Source: Mycobacterium sp. URHB0044
Lineage (GTDB): Bacteria; Actinomycetota; Actinomycetes; Mycobacteriales; Mycobacteriaceae
Reading direction: 5' to 3'
Assembly (NCBI RefSeq): GCF_000620625.1
Contig: NZ_KK211157.1
Span: 1-64,000, forward strand
Length of the DNA stretch: 64,000 nucleotides
How positions within the stretch are numbered: position 1 is the stretch's first letter; the number at the start of each line of letters is the position of its first letter. The notes below the pieces were generated by a model. That model saw nothing but the letters and a program-made list of their open reading frames with translations. It had not been told where the DNA came from and did no database searches. A program made the translations under genes and the position numbers. Positions 51,519-59,943 of this stretch are shown in pieces.

Positions 51519-51534
51519 CCGCGTTGTAACGCGG
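51519..51534. promoter_or_regulatory. Inverted repeat upstream of eutBC
   Basis: CCGCGTT-GT-AACGCGG is a perfect 7-bp dyad with a 2-bp centre, 42 bp upstream of the eutB start. It is a candidate operator for an unknown regulator of ethanolamine use. The rest of the 116-bp gap (51478-51593) shows no gene or clear riboswitch. Confidence 0.5.
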
Positions 51535-51593
51535 CCGGGTGGGCACGATGACCGCAGTGTTACGTGCATTTCGTTCACCGGCTGACGCGAGGT

Positions 51594-52076
51594 TCAGGCC
51601 TGCCATCGCAGGGGCTCGCCTTCGCCCTTCGTCATCACGGTGCCGGGCATCACGCGGAGCCGGTACGGCGCCAGCCGCAGTGCGGCGAACTGCTCGGAGG
51701 TGGGGCCGTCGCTCCACATCGGGATGATGTGCGGGTCGTAGCCGACCGGCTCGGGGCCGTTGGCGAACTTGTCCCACACGGTCTTTCGCGTGTCATCGTC
51801 CATGTACAGCTGCGCGGTGCACTCGGCGCTGCAAGTGTCGTGAGTGGTGGTCCAGTAGCTCACCGCGACCTCGGGATGGGCGTGCAGATGCGCATGCTTC
51901 AGCGGCGTGGGCACCGTCGCGACCCAGCCGATCAGGTCGGTGCCGTCCCACTCCCAGATCGGGTGCAGGATGCGGCTGCGTGGCTTGCCGTCGCGGTCGA
52001 CGGTGGTGACCGACGCCCAGACGATCGAGTGGGCCATGTCGACGAACGCGGGCGCGATGTGCTCGAGGGAAGACAT
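51594..52076 (-). CDS. Pyridoxamine 5'-phosphate oxidase-like flavin protein
   Basis: A 160-residue split-barrel protein (VWASVTTVDRDGKPRSRILHPIWEWDG). In mycobacteria such proteins bind FMN or F420. No substrate can be assigned. It is a single gene, followed by the small hydrophilic protein after 53 bp (the reader should note both are on the minus strand). Confidence 0.78.
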   Translation of the reverse strand: MSSLEHIAPAFVDMAHSIVWASVTTVDRDGKPRSRILHPIWEWDGTDLIGWVATVPTPLKHAHLHAHPEVAVSYWTTTHDTCSAECTAQLYMDDDTRKTVWDKFANGPEPVGYDPHIIPMWSDGPTSEQFAALRLAPYRLRVMPGTVMTKGEGEPLRWQA

Positions 52077-52128
52077 CCGCCCAGCCTAGGAATTGACGCG
52101 AGTCGAGTCACGCCGGGCGCGCACACCA

Positions 52129-52410
52129 CTACTCGTCGACCATGCCCTTTTCTCGCTTGCCCATCGTGTCCTCGCGCTTGACGCCACCGTCGGCGCTGAC
52201 CTCGCCGTACTTCGGGTTGCCGTCGTCGTCGAGCCAGTCGTTGACGGCGGTGCCCGCGACGGTCCCGGCAGTGCCGGGCATGGTGACCGTTGGGCGTTCT
52301 TCCTCGTAGCTGTCCTTCATCCGCTTGGCCTCGGCCAGGTGCTCGTCGGTGACGTCCGGCTTCGGGGTGCGGTCCTGCTGTTGTTGGTCTTGCTGTTGTT
52401 CTGTAGCCAT
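52129..52410 (-). CDS. Small hydrophilic Gln-rich protein
   Basis: A 93-residue protein without hydrophobic segments: a Gln-rich start (MATEQQQDQQQQD), then charged sequence and a C-terminal GKREKGMVDE. It looks disordered, like many stress-induced mycobacterial proteins. No family is recognised. It has no Shine-Dalgarno site; a sigma-F-like -10 is nine bases before the ATG, which supports a near-leaderless, stress-induced message. Confidence 0.6.
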   Translation of the reverse strand: MATEQQQDQQQQDRTPKPDVTDEHLAEAKRMKDSYEEERPTVTMPGTAGTVAGTAVNDWLDDDGNPKYGEVSADGGVKREDTMGKREKGMVDE

Positions 52411-52419
52411 GACGATGGG

Positions 52420-52446
52420 CTGCCCGAATGTGTGACCTACGAAACA
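52420..52446 (-). promoter_or_regulatory. Candidate sigma-F-like promoter before the hydrophilic protein
   Basis: Minus strand: TGTTT (52446-52442), 16-bp spacer, GGGCAG (52425-52420). Each element has one mismatch to GGTTT and GGGTAG. The ATG is nine bases further, as in the better copies. Confidence 0.4.
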
Positions 52447-52453
52447 GTGCCAG

Positions 52454-53044
52454 CTAAACCGGCGCGGCGCGCAGGACGGCCGGCAGGCTGGGCAGGAAGT
52501 GCCTCGTTGCAAACGCACGGATGTCGTCGGCGGTGTCCAGCGGTTGTGTGCTGGGAAGTAGCAGCACCATTGCCGCATAGCGCAGGATCGTGTCGGCGAG
52601 GTCGTTGACGGCCTGCGCGCCGATCCGGTCGGCGAAACCGCTGGGGAAGATCACCCGCAGCGCCTCGGCCATCCGTTCGGTCACCGCGCCGTAGTGCCGG
52701 TGCATGAGCTCCAGCGCCATGGCCGGCTCATCGGTGATCATCTGGTTGAGCACCCGGTGGCGACGGAACCGCAGGATCGACGCGGTGAACGCCTCGACGT
52801 AGTAATTCGATTGCGGCCCTGCATGCTTCAGCTCTTCGGCGATGTCCGCGTAGAGGACGGCGTTCTCCCGCTCGATGACCGCGGCCATCAGGTCGTCGCG
52901 GTTGGCGAAGCGGCGGTAGATGGTGGTCCGGCTGACACCGGCTCGCCGCGCGACGTCGTCGAGGGCGACCCGGCGCACACCGTGCCGCTCGAACTCGAAC
53001 AGTGCCGCGTCGAGGATGCTCTCCTGCGGATCAGCCGCGCGCAT
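52454..53044 (-). CDS. TetR family transcriptional regulator
   Basis: A 196-residue regulator. ALFEFERHGVRRVALDDVARRAGVSRTTIYRRFANRDDL is the helix-turn-helix region (shown in parts: RRVALDDVARRAGV, SRTTIYRRF). The C terminus is a typical TetR all-helical ligand domain. ATG at 53044 overlaps the end of the oxygenase gene by 14 bp, so the two are probably one transcript. Confidence 0.87.
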   Translation of the reverse strand: MRAADPQESILDAALFEFERHGVRRVALDDVARRAGVSRTTIYRRFANRDDLMAAVIERENAVLYADIAEELKHAGPQSNYYVEAFTASILRFRRHRVLNQMITDEPAMALELMHRHYGAVTERMAEALRVIFPSGFADRIGAQAVNDLADTILRYAAMVLLLPSTQPLDTADDIRAFATRHFLPSLPAVLRAAPV

Positions 53045-53885
53045 AGCCTGCCTGCGCGAACGTGTTGTAGCGCAGCCGCATCGGCAACCGATCCCACGCC
53101 CAGTTCACCAGACGCGTCCGCCACAGCGCAGCGAACGCCTGGTAGGCCTTCTCCTTGCCGGGACTCCATGGCAGCCCCAGCAGGTCGCGGGCGCGTGGCG
53201 GCATGCCGCCGGTGGTGAGGAACGCGGCCACCGGGTTGAACACCGGCGCCGCCAGGCGCCACGCCAGCGGCGACACGCCCTTCGGGCGCGGGAAGCCCTT
53301 GGTGACGTAGCCGACGCCGTACTTCGCGGTCGGGTGGGCGACGACGATCTCGTCCATCATCCGGTCCCAATACCGTTGGAACTCCGAGTAATTCGCGGGC
53401 ATCGGCCGTTCACTGACGCCGTAGCGGCGGTACCAGGTCTTGGATTCGAGGTAGATCTGTTCCTTCTCGGCCTCGGTCAGACGCTTCACGAACGTGTCGG
53501 CGAAGTACAGCACCTGCTCGACGAACGTGGCGTGCGCCCAGTAGTAGGTATCCGGGTCCAGTGCGTGGTAGCGGCTGCCGTCCGGCATGTCGCCCTTGAT
53601 GTCGCGGTGGAAGTCGCGGACCCGGTGACCCTCACCGTCGTCCTCGGACCCGTACACCGTCATCATGATCGGCGGGATCGACCGCTTGACCCGGGCCGCG
53701 GTATCGGAGAAGAACACCGAGTGGTCGAGCACGCCTTGGCCCAGTTCGGCGAGCATGTTCTGCAGGACCGCCGGACGCGGCCCGATCAGGTACATCCGGT
53801 TGTCGCCGAAGTATCGCCACACCAGCGACTCCGGCCCCAAGGGCAATGCGTCCGCTTGCTGCGGATTCTCGGCGAGTTCGGTCAT
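53031..53885 (-). CDS. Oxygenase MpaB family protein (DUF2236)
   Basis: A 284-residue protein like the latex-clearing protein/MpaB family, which binds heme b. It has RYHALDPDTYYWAHATFVEQ (His for heme) and WYRRYGVSERPMPANYSEF, a motif of the family. Substrates are unknown. The ATG at 53885 is eight bases after a -10-like TAACAC, giving a near-leaderless message. The TetR gene follows with 14-bp overlap. Confidence 0.82.
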   Translation of the reverse strand: MTELAENPQQADALPLGPESLVWRYFGDNRMYLIGPRPAVLQNMLAELGQGVLDHSVFFSDTAARVKRSIPPIMMTVYGSEDDGEGHRVRDFHRDIKGDMPDGSRYHALDPDTYYWAHATFVEQVLYFADTFVKRLTEAEKEQIYLESKTWYRRYGVSERPMPANYSEFQRYWDRMMDEIVVAHPTAKYGVGYVTKGFPRPKGVSPLAWRLAAPVFNPVAAFLTTGGMPPRARDLLGLPWSPGKEKAYQAFAALWRTRLVNWAWDRLPMRLRYNTFAQAGYARG

Positions 53886-53893
53886 GAGAGACA

Positions 53894-53921
53894 GTGTTAC
53901 AGATTTCGCACTTTGTACCAA
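53894..53921 (-). promoter_or_regulatory. Candidate promoter of the oxygenase-TetR unit
   Basis: Minus strand: TTGGTA (53921-53916), 16-bp spacer, TAACAC (53899-53894) with an extended TG before it. The start codon is eight bases after the -10. The AGTG and CACT arms around the element may be part of a TetR operator. Confidence 0.4.
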
Positions 53922-53953
53922 CGCGATGTGGCGAGCACCACAGTCGACGCCGC

Positions 53954-54709
53954 TCAACCCCAGGTCAAGGGGTCGAGCCGCAGGTAGAACGTCAGGCGGT
54001 CGTCGTCGATGGACGGCGGATATCCCGCGTCGAGGACGTCTCGCGCTACGCGGGCGAGGTCGCCGTAGGTGTCGCCGACGTTGGCGAGCAGCAGCGCGAG
54101 ATCGGCATGAGGGTCCGCGACACCGAGGCGCCCCAGGTCGATGAAACCGCTGAACCGGCCGCCGTCGACCAGCAGATTGGGCAGGCACAGATCACCGTGG
54201 CAGACGACGCGGTCGTGCTGCTCCTGCTGCCGACGCGCCTCGGCTTCGGCTTCGACACGCTCGAGCAGTGCCGCCGCGGCGACGGCCTTGTCGTCGTCGG
54301 GCAGGAAGTCGGGGTTGACCGCGTCACGGCTCACGACGTCGCGCGCCAACTCGAGCATGGTGTCCAGGTCGCGGCGGAACGGGCATTCCTCACCCGTGAT
54401 GTCGTGCAATGCGCGCACCGAGTCGGCGATCGATGGCCACGCCCGGCTGAAGTCATCCGGCGAGAGTTGGTCCGCGGGCACTCCGGCGACGGCCGTCATG
54501 ACGAGCCGTGCGCCGTGTTCCGTTGCGCGCCAATCCAGTACGGCTGGTGTCGGCAGTCCGCGGCCGTGCGCCCACGCGATGCGGTCGCGCTCGGCGGCGA
54601 GGACGTCGACTTGGTCCGGCCCAACGACCTTCGCGTAGCGCAGGCCGTCGGCACTTCGGAACACCTCGGCGCCGGACTCGCCGCGAGTGACCGGGTGCCA
54701 GCTAGCCAC
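53954..54709 (-). CDS. Aminoglycoside phosphotransferase, APH(3'')-like
   Basis: About 251 residues of the protein-kinase-like aminoglycoside phosphotransferase fold. The active-site loop is VVCHGDLCLPNLLV (catalytic Asp, Asn), then FIDLGRLGVADPHADLALL (Mg-binding). It is like the APH(3'')-Ic of M. fortuitum, which phosphorylates streptomycin. The GTG at 54709 overlaps the small membrane gene by 8 bp; a GTG at 54727 is also open. It sits at the end of the heme operon. Confidence 0.83.
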   Translation of the reverse strand: MASWHPVTRGESGAEVFRSADGLRYAKVVGPDQVDVLAAERDRIAWAHGRGLPTPAVLDWRATEHGARLVMTAVAGVPADQLSPDDFSRAWPSIADSVRALHDITGEECPFRRDLDTMLELARDVVSRDAVNPDFLPDDDKAVAAAALLERVEAEAEARRQQEQHDRVVCHGDLCLPNLLVDGGRFSGFIDLGRLGVADPHADLALLLANVGDTYGDLARVARDVLDAGYPPSIDDDRLTFYLRLDPLTWG

Positions 54710-54938
54710 GGCGCAGGTGCGCCACACCGATCACGATCAACACGCCGGCGACGGTGAGAAACAGCAGCGACAGTGTGATGAGCGTCGGGTCGTAGACCAT
54801 CGAGGTCTTGGACGGCTCGCCGGGAATGACGGGCGCGACGTCGGCCGTCGACTTCGCCGCCAGCCAGCTCAGCACGGACCCGACCAATGCCGCAGCCGCA
54901 AGCACCAATTCGATGATCGCGCGGAGCCTGCTGCTCAC
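54702..54938 (-). CDS. Small membrane protein
   Basis: A 78-residue protein with two hydrophobic spans (IIELVLAAAALVGSVLSWLA, and ITLSLLFLTVAGVLIVIGVA) and a short periplasmic loop. It starts with GTG and overlaps the next upstream gene by four bases (GTGA). No known function. Confidence 0.7.
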   Translation of the reverse strand: MSSRLRAIIELVLAAAALVGSVLSWLAAKSTADVAPVIPGEPSKTSMVYDPTLITLSLLFLTVAGVLIVIGVAHLRRG

Positions 54939-55417
54939 GGTGTCGACTCCTCCACCAGCGAGGTCAACGCCGCACGCAGTTCACGGTGCCTGCGCGCCCA
55001 GGCCTGCGCGGTGCGGTCGCTGGTGAGCTTGAGGCCGATCCCCGTCCGCCCCCGAGGCACGCCGGTCAGCTCGCCCAAGGCGCGCGCCGACTGCCACTTC
55101 GGCGCCTCGGCGCCCTCGGCCTCCGGATAGACCCTGACGATCTCCACGATGCGGATGGTCTCGGCGCCCTGGCGCAGGTATTCGCGGGTGAGTTCGACCG
55201 ACGTGTGGATGCGCGCGGCCTTGACCTGAATGGCCAGGAATCCCGTGACGAGGACCAGGAAGATCAGCGGCACCCACGGCTGCGGCCCGTATCCACTCGA
55301 GATCTGAATGGCCAACATCGCCAGGCCCGCCCCGGGCCCGGCCAGCAGCCACAGCTTGGACGCGCCCGGTTCGCTGAACAGGATCTCGTCCTCCTGCGTC
55401 GTCGCTTCCTCGCTCAC
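54935..55417 (-). CDS. Membrane protein, DUF3093-like
   Basis: A 160-residue protein with two closely spaced hydrophobic spans (residues about 20-70) and a C-terminal cytoplasmic domain with RTGIGLKLTSDRTAQAWARRHRELR (partly shown as ARRHRELRAAL). It resembles conserved actinobacterial membrane proteins such as DUF3093, but the match is not certain. GTGA overlap with its neighbours. Confidence 0.65.
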   Translation of the reverse strand: MSEEATTQEDEILFSEPGASKLWLLAGPGAGLAMLAIQISSGYGPQPWVPLIFLVLVTGFLAIQVKAARIHTSVELTREYLRQGAETIRIVEIVRVYPEAEGAEAPKWQSARALGELTGVPRGRTGIGLKLTSDRTAQAWARRHRELRAALTSLVEESTP

Positions 55418-55818
55418 CGGCCTGCCTCGAACCACTCCTGGGCCGGCCCGCGCTGCATCAGCACCGAACCGGTGATCATCAGGATCATGATCACCGCGAC
55501 GAAGAGGATGCCCAGCAGCGAAGAGCCAAACAGCAGCAATACCGTCAGCAGTGCCACCGTGGCCATGGCCAGGCCCACGCCCGCTCTGGCGAAGCGCCCG
55601 TTCTGCCTGCGCGCGCGGCCCGCGAGGTACCCATGCGCCAATCCCACGATCGCCAACAACACTCCGACGATTCGAAAGAACGGCGCAATGCTTGCCGACT
55701 GTTGAGTCGCCATCAACATGCCGAAGGCGACGAGGAGGACGGCCGCGGCGAGCCAACACCAGAAAGCGCCGTCGACGATGCGGGGCCGACCCGACGGCAT
55801 TGGCGGCGTTGCTGACAT
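55414..55818 (-). CDS. Four-span membrane protein
   Basis: A 134-residue hypothetical protein with four hydrophobic segments (FWCWLAAAVLLVAFGMLMA to GILFVAVIMILMITGSVLM). It overlaps the downstream gene by four bases. It belongs to a run of small membrane genes after hemB, as Rv0513/Rv0514 do in M. tuberculosis. Confidence 0.7.
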   Translation of the reverse strand: MSATPPMPSGRPRIVDGAFWCWLAAAVLLVAFGMLMATQQSASIAPFFRIVGVLLAIVGLAHGYLAGRARRQNGRFARAGVGLAMATVALLTVLLLFGSSLLGILFVAVIMILMITGSVLMQRGPAQEWFEAGR

Positions 55819-55873
55819 GGTCGGGTCAGACTACTGGACCCGCCGAAAGCGGCTTCCGTCCTGCCCCCGCGAC

Positions 55874-56335
55874 TCATCGGGCGAAGAAGTCCTGCGCGTC
55901 CTTGCGATGCAGCAGGTACACACCGCCGGCGATCAGCACCGAACCGACGATCGCCGTCACCGCGTAGACGAACGCGGCCACCCCCGGACGGTCGACGGTG
56001 AACAGGCTGTTGACGGCGTAGACAATCGTGGTCGCGGCGCCGCCGGTGAGCAGTGTGCGCGCCCAGCGGTAGCCGTGCCGCATCAGGAACAGAAAGGTCA
56101 GCACGACGGCCGCAACGACGACCAGGAACACCCCCGAAATCGCGTACACGAACCACGACTGCGACTTCTCCGGAGCGGCGACCAGATCGACGACGTCGCC
56201 GATCACCATCAGCGGCAGCGCGATCAGCCAGAGCCAGAAGCCGGTGTCGACGTCCGCTGGTCGCGGCACCTCGGTGGGATGCCGCCCGCCGGGCGGCTCG
56301 GTTGGATGTCGCCGGCCGGGCGGCTCCGGCCTCAC
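55874..56335 (-). CDS. Four-span membrane protein with repeated N terminus
   Basis: A 153-residue hypothetical membrane protein. The first 24 residues have a duplicated PPGxRHPTE unit, encoded by a direct repeat near 56276-56325. Four spans follow. GTG at 56335 overlaps hemB by four bases. The function is unknown. Confidence 0.72.
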   Translation of the reverse strand: MRPEPPGRRHPTEPPGGRHPTEVPRPADVDTGFWLWLIALPLMVIGDVVDLVAAPEKSQSWFVYAISGVFLVVVAAVVLTFLFLMRHGYRWARTLLTGGAATTIVYAVNSLFTVDRPGVAAFVYAVTAIVGSVLIAGGVYLLHRKDAQDFFAR

Positions 56336-57312
56336 GCCAGCCAGGCGGCGACGTCGGCCGCCCAGTACGTCAGCACGATGTCGGCGCCCGCGCGCCGGAT
56401 CCCGGTCAGCGTCTCCAGTGCGACGGTGCGCAGGTCGATCCAGCCGTTCGCCGCGGCGGCGCAGATCATCGAGTACTCCCCGGAGACCTGGTAGGCGGCG
56501 ACCGGCACGGGCGACACGTCGGCCGCAGCGCGCACGATGTCGAGATAGCTCATCGCGGGCTTGACCATGATGATGTCGGCGCCCTCGTCGATGTCCAACT
56601 CGATCTCGTGCACCGCCTCGCGGGCGTTGCCCGCTTCCTGCTGGTACGTGCGCCGGTCACCCTGCAGGCTGGACGACACCGCTTCGCGGAAGGGGCCGTA
56701 GAAGCCCGATGCGAACTTCGCGGCGTAGGCCAGGATCAGCACGTCGGCATGGCCCGCGGCGTCCAAGCCGTCCCGGATGGCGGCCACCTGCCCGTCCATC
56801 ATTCCGCTCGGGCCCACCACGCGGACACCCGAATCCGCTTGCGCCACGGCCAATTCGACATACCGGGCGTTGGTGGCGTCGTTGTCGACGCGGCCGGACG
56901 CGTCGATGATGCCGCAGTGTCCGTGGTCGGTGAATTCGTCGAGGCACGTGTCGGCCATGAGCACGGTGGCGTCACCGAGGTCGGCGGCCAGGTCGCGCAG
57001 TGCCACGTTGAGGATGCCGTCCTCGGCAACCCCGACGGATCCGCTGGCGTCCTTGTCCTCGTCGCGCGGCACCCCGAACAGCATGAGCCCGCCGACGCCC
57101 GCGGCGACGGCCTCGGCGGCCGCCTTGCGCAGCGATTCACGGGTGTGCTGCACCACGCCGGGCATCGACGCGATGGGCCGCGGCTCGTCGATGCCGTCGG
57201 CGACGAACATCGGCAGCACCAAATGCCTTGGCTCCAAGGACGTTTGGGCTACCAGCCGCCGCAGGGCCGGAGTGGAGCGCAGTCGGCGGGGCCGCTGTCT
57301 GGGAAAGGCCAC
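56332..57312 (-). CDS. hemB: Delta-aminolevulinic acid dehydratase (porphobilinogen synthase)
   Basis: A 326-residue enzyme that joins two 5-aminolevulinate molecules. The Schiff-base lysines are in LAYAAKFASGFYGPFREA and IMVKPAMSYLD. The metal loop reads DTCLDEFTDHGHCG, lacking two of the three zinc cysteines, so it is the magnesium-type form. The GTG at 57312 is 10 bp after the hemD stop. Confidence 0.93.
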   Translation of the reverse strand: MAFPRQRPRRLRSTPALRRLVAQTSLEPRHLVLPMFVADGIDEPRPIASMPGVVQHTRESLRKAAAEAVAAGVGGLMLFGVPRDEDKDASGSVGVAEDGILNVALRDLAADLGDATVLMADTCLDEFTDHGHCGIIDASGRVDNDATNARYVELAVAQADSGVRVVGPSGMMDGQVAAIRDGLDAAGHADVLILAYAAKFASGFYGPFREAVSSSLQGDRRTYQQEAGNAREAVHEIELDIDEGADIIMVKPAMSYLDIVRAAADVSPVPVAAYQVSGEYSMICAAAANGWIDLRTVALETLTGIRRAGADIVLTYWAADVAAWLA

Positions 57313-57322
57313 GACTGTGACT

Positions 57323-58975
57323 CTAGCGGCGACGGCTCTTCTTGCGCGGCGGCGGCAGGGCACCCTCGGCACGCAGCCGGGCGGCGTGCTCGGCGAGCGC
57401 CTCGACCAGCGGACCCACCGCAGCGGTCTCCGGCTGCACGTCGACGCGCAGCCCGAACTCAGCAGCGGTCTCGGCGGTCTTGGGCCCGATGCACGCGACG
57501 ATGGTCCGTGCGTGCGGCTTGCCCGCGATGCCGACCAGGTTGCGCACCGTCGAGCTCGAGGTGAAGCAGACCGCGTCGAATCCACCGGTCTTGATCATCT
57601 CGCGGGTCTGCGCGGGAGGCGGCGCGGCGCGCACCGTCCGGTAGGCCGTGACGTCCTCGATCTCCCAGCCGCGCTCGCGCAGCCCCTCTGCCAGCGTCTC
57701 GGTGGCAATGTCGGCCCGCGGCAACAGAACTCGGTTGACGGGATCGAAGATGTCGTCGTAGGGCGGGAATTCGTCCAGCAGGCCCAGCGAGCTCTGCTCG
57801 CCGATGGGCACCAGTTCGGGATTGATGCCGAATGCCCGGACCCGGTCGGCAGTGGCCTGACCGACGCACGCGATGCGCACACCCGAGAAGGCACGCGCGT
57901 CGAGGCCGAACTCGTTGAACTTCTCCCACACCGCGCGCACGGCGTTGGTGGAGGTGAACACCACCCACTGGAACCGGCCGTCGACCAATCCCTTGACGGC
58001 ACGCTCCATCTGCGCCGGGCTGCGGGGCGGCTCGACGGCGATGGTCGGCACCTCGATGGGCAGGGCGCCATGCGACACCAGCTTGTCGCTCATCTCGCCT
58101 GCCTGGTCCTTGGTGCGCGGCACCAGCACGGTCCAGCCGTACAGCGCCCGGCTCTCCCACCAGTTCAGCTTCGCCCGGTTGGTCACGGTCTTGCCGATCG
58201 TGACGACCAGAGGCCCGGCCAGCGGGCCCGCCGGCTCCGCGCCGGCCAGCGTCGCCTTGTCGAGCAGGCCGGCCAGCGTGGTCTCCACCGACCGCTGCTG
58301 GCAAGTGGTTCCGTTGGCAGTGACCACACACGGCGTGCTGTCGGTCAATCCGTACTCGATGAGCGTGCGGGCGGCATCGGGCAGATGCGTCGCGGTCGCG
58401 TGCAGGATCAGCGGTCCAGGGGCCGCGGCCAGCGCGGCCCAGTCGACGTCGCCGCGCACGTCGGCCACGGTGTGCGACGAGCCGAGCGGCAGCCCTGCGT
58501 ACGTCGGCACCGCCGTCGTCGCGGGCAGCCCCGGCACGATCTCGAAGTGAGTCTGGGTGCGCGACACCGCGTTCACCTCGGTGGTGACGGCGTCCACCGA
58601 CAGCGGGTCACCGGCCACCAGGCGGACCACGTCCGCGCCGTTGCGGGCCTCGTTGACCAGAACCTTGGCGACTTCGACCGGATCGCCGAGTGCGGGCCGC
58701 ACGTCGACTCCATTCGGGAAGGCGGGCGTCGCCTCTGGCGTGTCCGCGCCCGCTGCGTCGTCGGAAGCCTTGGCCGCTTCTGCCGGTCCCGACGGCGGAG
58801 GCAGCTCGGTGCCGACGATGGCCAGCACCGCCTCCGGTACGTCGGGATCGGTGAATACCAATGCCGCGTTGGCCAGCACCGTGCGTGCGCGGGTCGTCAA
58901 AAGCCCAAGATCGCCAGGCCCGGAACCCACGAACGTGATGCGGCCGGGCTTGTGCTTACGCCCTCGGGTCGTCAT
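57323..58975 (-). CDS. hemD: Fused uroporphyrin-III methyltransferase-like / uroporphyrinogen-III synthase
   Basis: A 550-residue fusion. The N-terminal 260 residues are CobA/SUMT-like (ITFVGSGPGDLGLLTTRA, VRLVAGDPLSVDA), with a low-complexity Pro/Ala insert near residue 60. The C-terminal part is HemD (VLVPRTKDQAGEMSDKL, FTSTNAVRAVWEKF, ACVGQATADRV, DAVCFTSSSTVRNL). It closes the tetrapyrrole ring; the methyltransferase half may be for siroheme or may be degraded. ATG at 58975 overlaps hemC (ATGA). A C-terminal basic KKSRRR tail is present. Confidence 0.91.
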   Translation of the reverse strand: MTTRGRKHKPGRITFVGSGPGDLGLLTTRARTVLANAALVFTDPDVPEAVLAIVGTELPPPSGPAEAAKASDDAAGADTPEATPAFPNGVDVRPALGDPVEVAKVLVNEARNGADVVRLVAGDPLSVDAVTTEVNAVSRTQTHFEIVPGLPATTAVPTYAGLPLGSSHTVADVRGDVDWAALAAAPGPLILHATATHLPDAARTLIEYGLTDSTPCVVTANGTTCQQRSVETTLAGLLDKATLAGAEPAGPLAGPLVVTIGKTVTNRAKLNWWESRALYGWTVLVPRTKDQAGEMSDKLVSHGALPIEVPTIAVEPPRSPAQMERAVKGLVDGRFQWVVFTSTNAVRAVWEKFNEFGLDARAFSGVRIACVGQATADRVRAFGINPELVPIGEQSSLGLLDEFPPYDDIFDPVNRVLLPRADIATETLAEGLRERGWEIEDVTAYRTVRAAPPPAQTREMIKTGGFDAVCFTSSSTVRNLVGIAGKPHARTIVACIGPKTAETAAEFGLRVDVQPETAAVGPLVEALAEHAARLRAEGALPPPRKKSRRR

Positions 58976-59928
58976 CCTTCACTCCCGCTTTCAGTCCGCT
59001 GCACCAACACATCCCGCGCCCCCAGTTCGAACAACTCCGCGGCCACGGAGAGCCCCAGCTCCCGTGCCCGATCGGGTGTCCCGATACCGGACGCCCGGAT
59101 CACGTCGGATCCGTCCAACGCCGCCACGCAGCCGCGCAGCGACAGTTCCAAGAAGACGTGACCCTCCTCGTCGATGGATTCGACCACTTCCGCGATCGCA
59201 CCCACAGGCGCGGAGCAACCCGCCTCCAGTTCGGCGAGCAGGGTCCGCTCGGCAGTGACCGCGGCACGCGTGTCGGGGTCGTCCATCTCCCCCAGCAGCG
59301 CGGCGAGCCCAGAGTCACCCGCGCGACATTCCACCGCGAGCGCCCCCTGAGCCGGTGCCGGCAACATCTGCACTGGCTCGAGGCTCTCGGTGACATCGCC
59401 GAGCCGTCCGATACGGGCCAACCCCGCTCGGGCGACGACGACGCCGTCGAGATCACCGCTACTTACCCTGTTCAACCTGGTGTCTAGGTTGCCTCGTAGG
59501 GGGCGAATTTCCAAACCCAGACCCAGTGCTCTAAGCTGCGCGGCCCTGCGCGGGCTCGAGGTGCCGATCACCGAACCCGACGGCAACTCCCCAAGCACCA
59601 TCCCGTCGCGCGCCACCAAGGCGTCCCTTGGGTCTTCGCGCTGGGGAATCGCCGCGATGACGAACCGGTCGTCGGGCGCGGTCGGCAAATCCTTGTAGGA
59701 GTGCACGGCCATGTCGACGCGGCCGTCGTCGATGGCCTCGCGCAGCGCGGCGGTGAACACCCCCACACCGATGTCGGCGATGGGCGCACTGGACCGGTCA
59801 CCCTCGGTGGAGATGATGACGAGTTCGGCGGGATGCCCCTTGGCGATCAACGCGTCGCGGATGACACCGGCCTGGGTGGTCGCCAAGAGGCTTCCCCTGG
59901 TGCCGATCCGGATGGCCGTCTCGCGCAT
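58972..59928 (-). CDS. hemC: Porphobilinogen deaminase (hydroxymethylbilane synthase)
   Basis: A 318-residue enzyme that links four porphobilinogens. It has RIGTRGSLLATTQ, VDMAVHSYKDLPT, GTSSPRRAAQLRAL, and LEAGCSAPVGA with the cofactor-binding cysteine. ATG at 59928 is preferred; a TTG at 59940 is open just after the hemA stop. It overlaps hemD by four bases. Confidence 0.93.
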   Translation of the reverse strand: MRETAIRIGTRGSLLATTQAGVIRDALIAKGHPAELVIISTEGDRSSAPIADIGVGVFTAALREAIDDGRVDMAVHSYKDLPTAPDDRFVIAAIPQREDPRDALVARDGMVLGELPSGSVIGTSSPRRAAQLRALGLGLEIRPLRGNLDTRLNRVSSGDLDGVVVARAGLARIGRLGDVTESLEPVQMLPAPAQGALAVECRAGDSGLAALLGEMDDPDTRAAVTAERTLLAELEAGCSAPVGAIAEVVESIDEEGHVFLELSLRGCVAALDGSDVIRASGIGTPDRARELGLSVAAELFELGARDVLVQRTESGSEG

Positions 59929-59943
59929 GGTCGTGGCCAAGTG

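Noticed and set aside
51478..51593. Cobalamin riboswitch before eutB
   Set aside because: The gap is only 116 bp and lacks a recognisable B12-box; only a short dyad was seen.
57323..58975. Two separate genes cysG and hemD
   Set aside because: The frame is continuous with no internal start signal, and the fusion is the known actinobacterial form.
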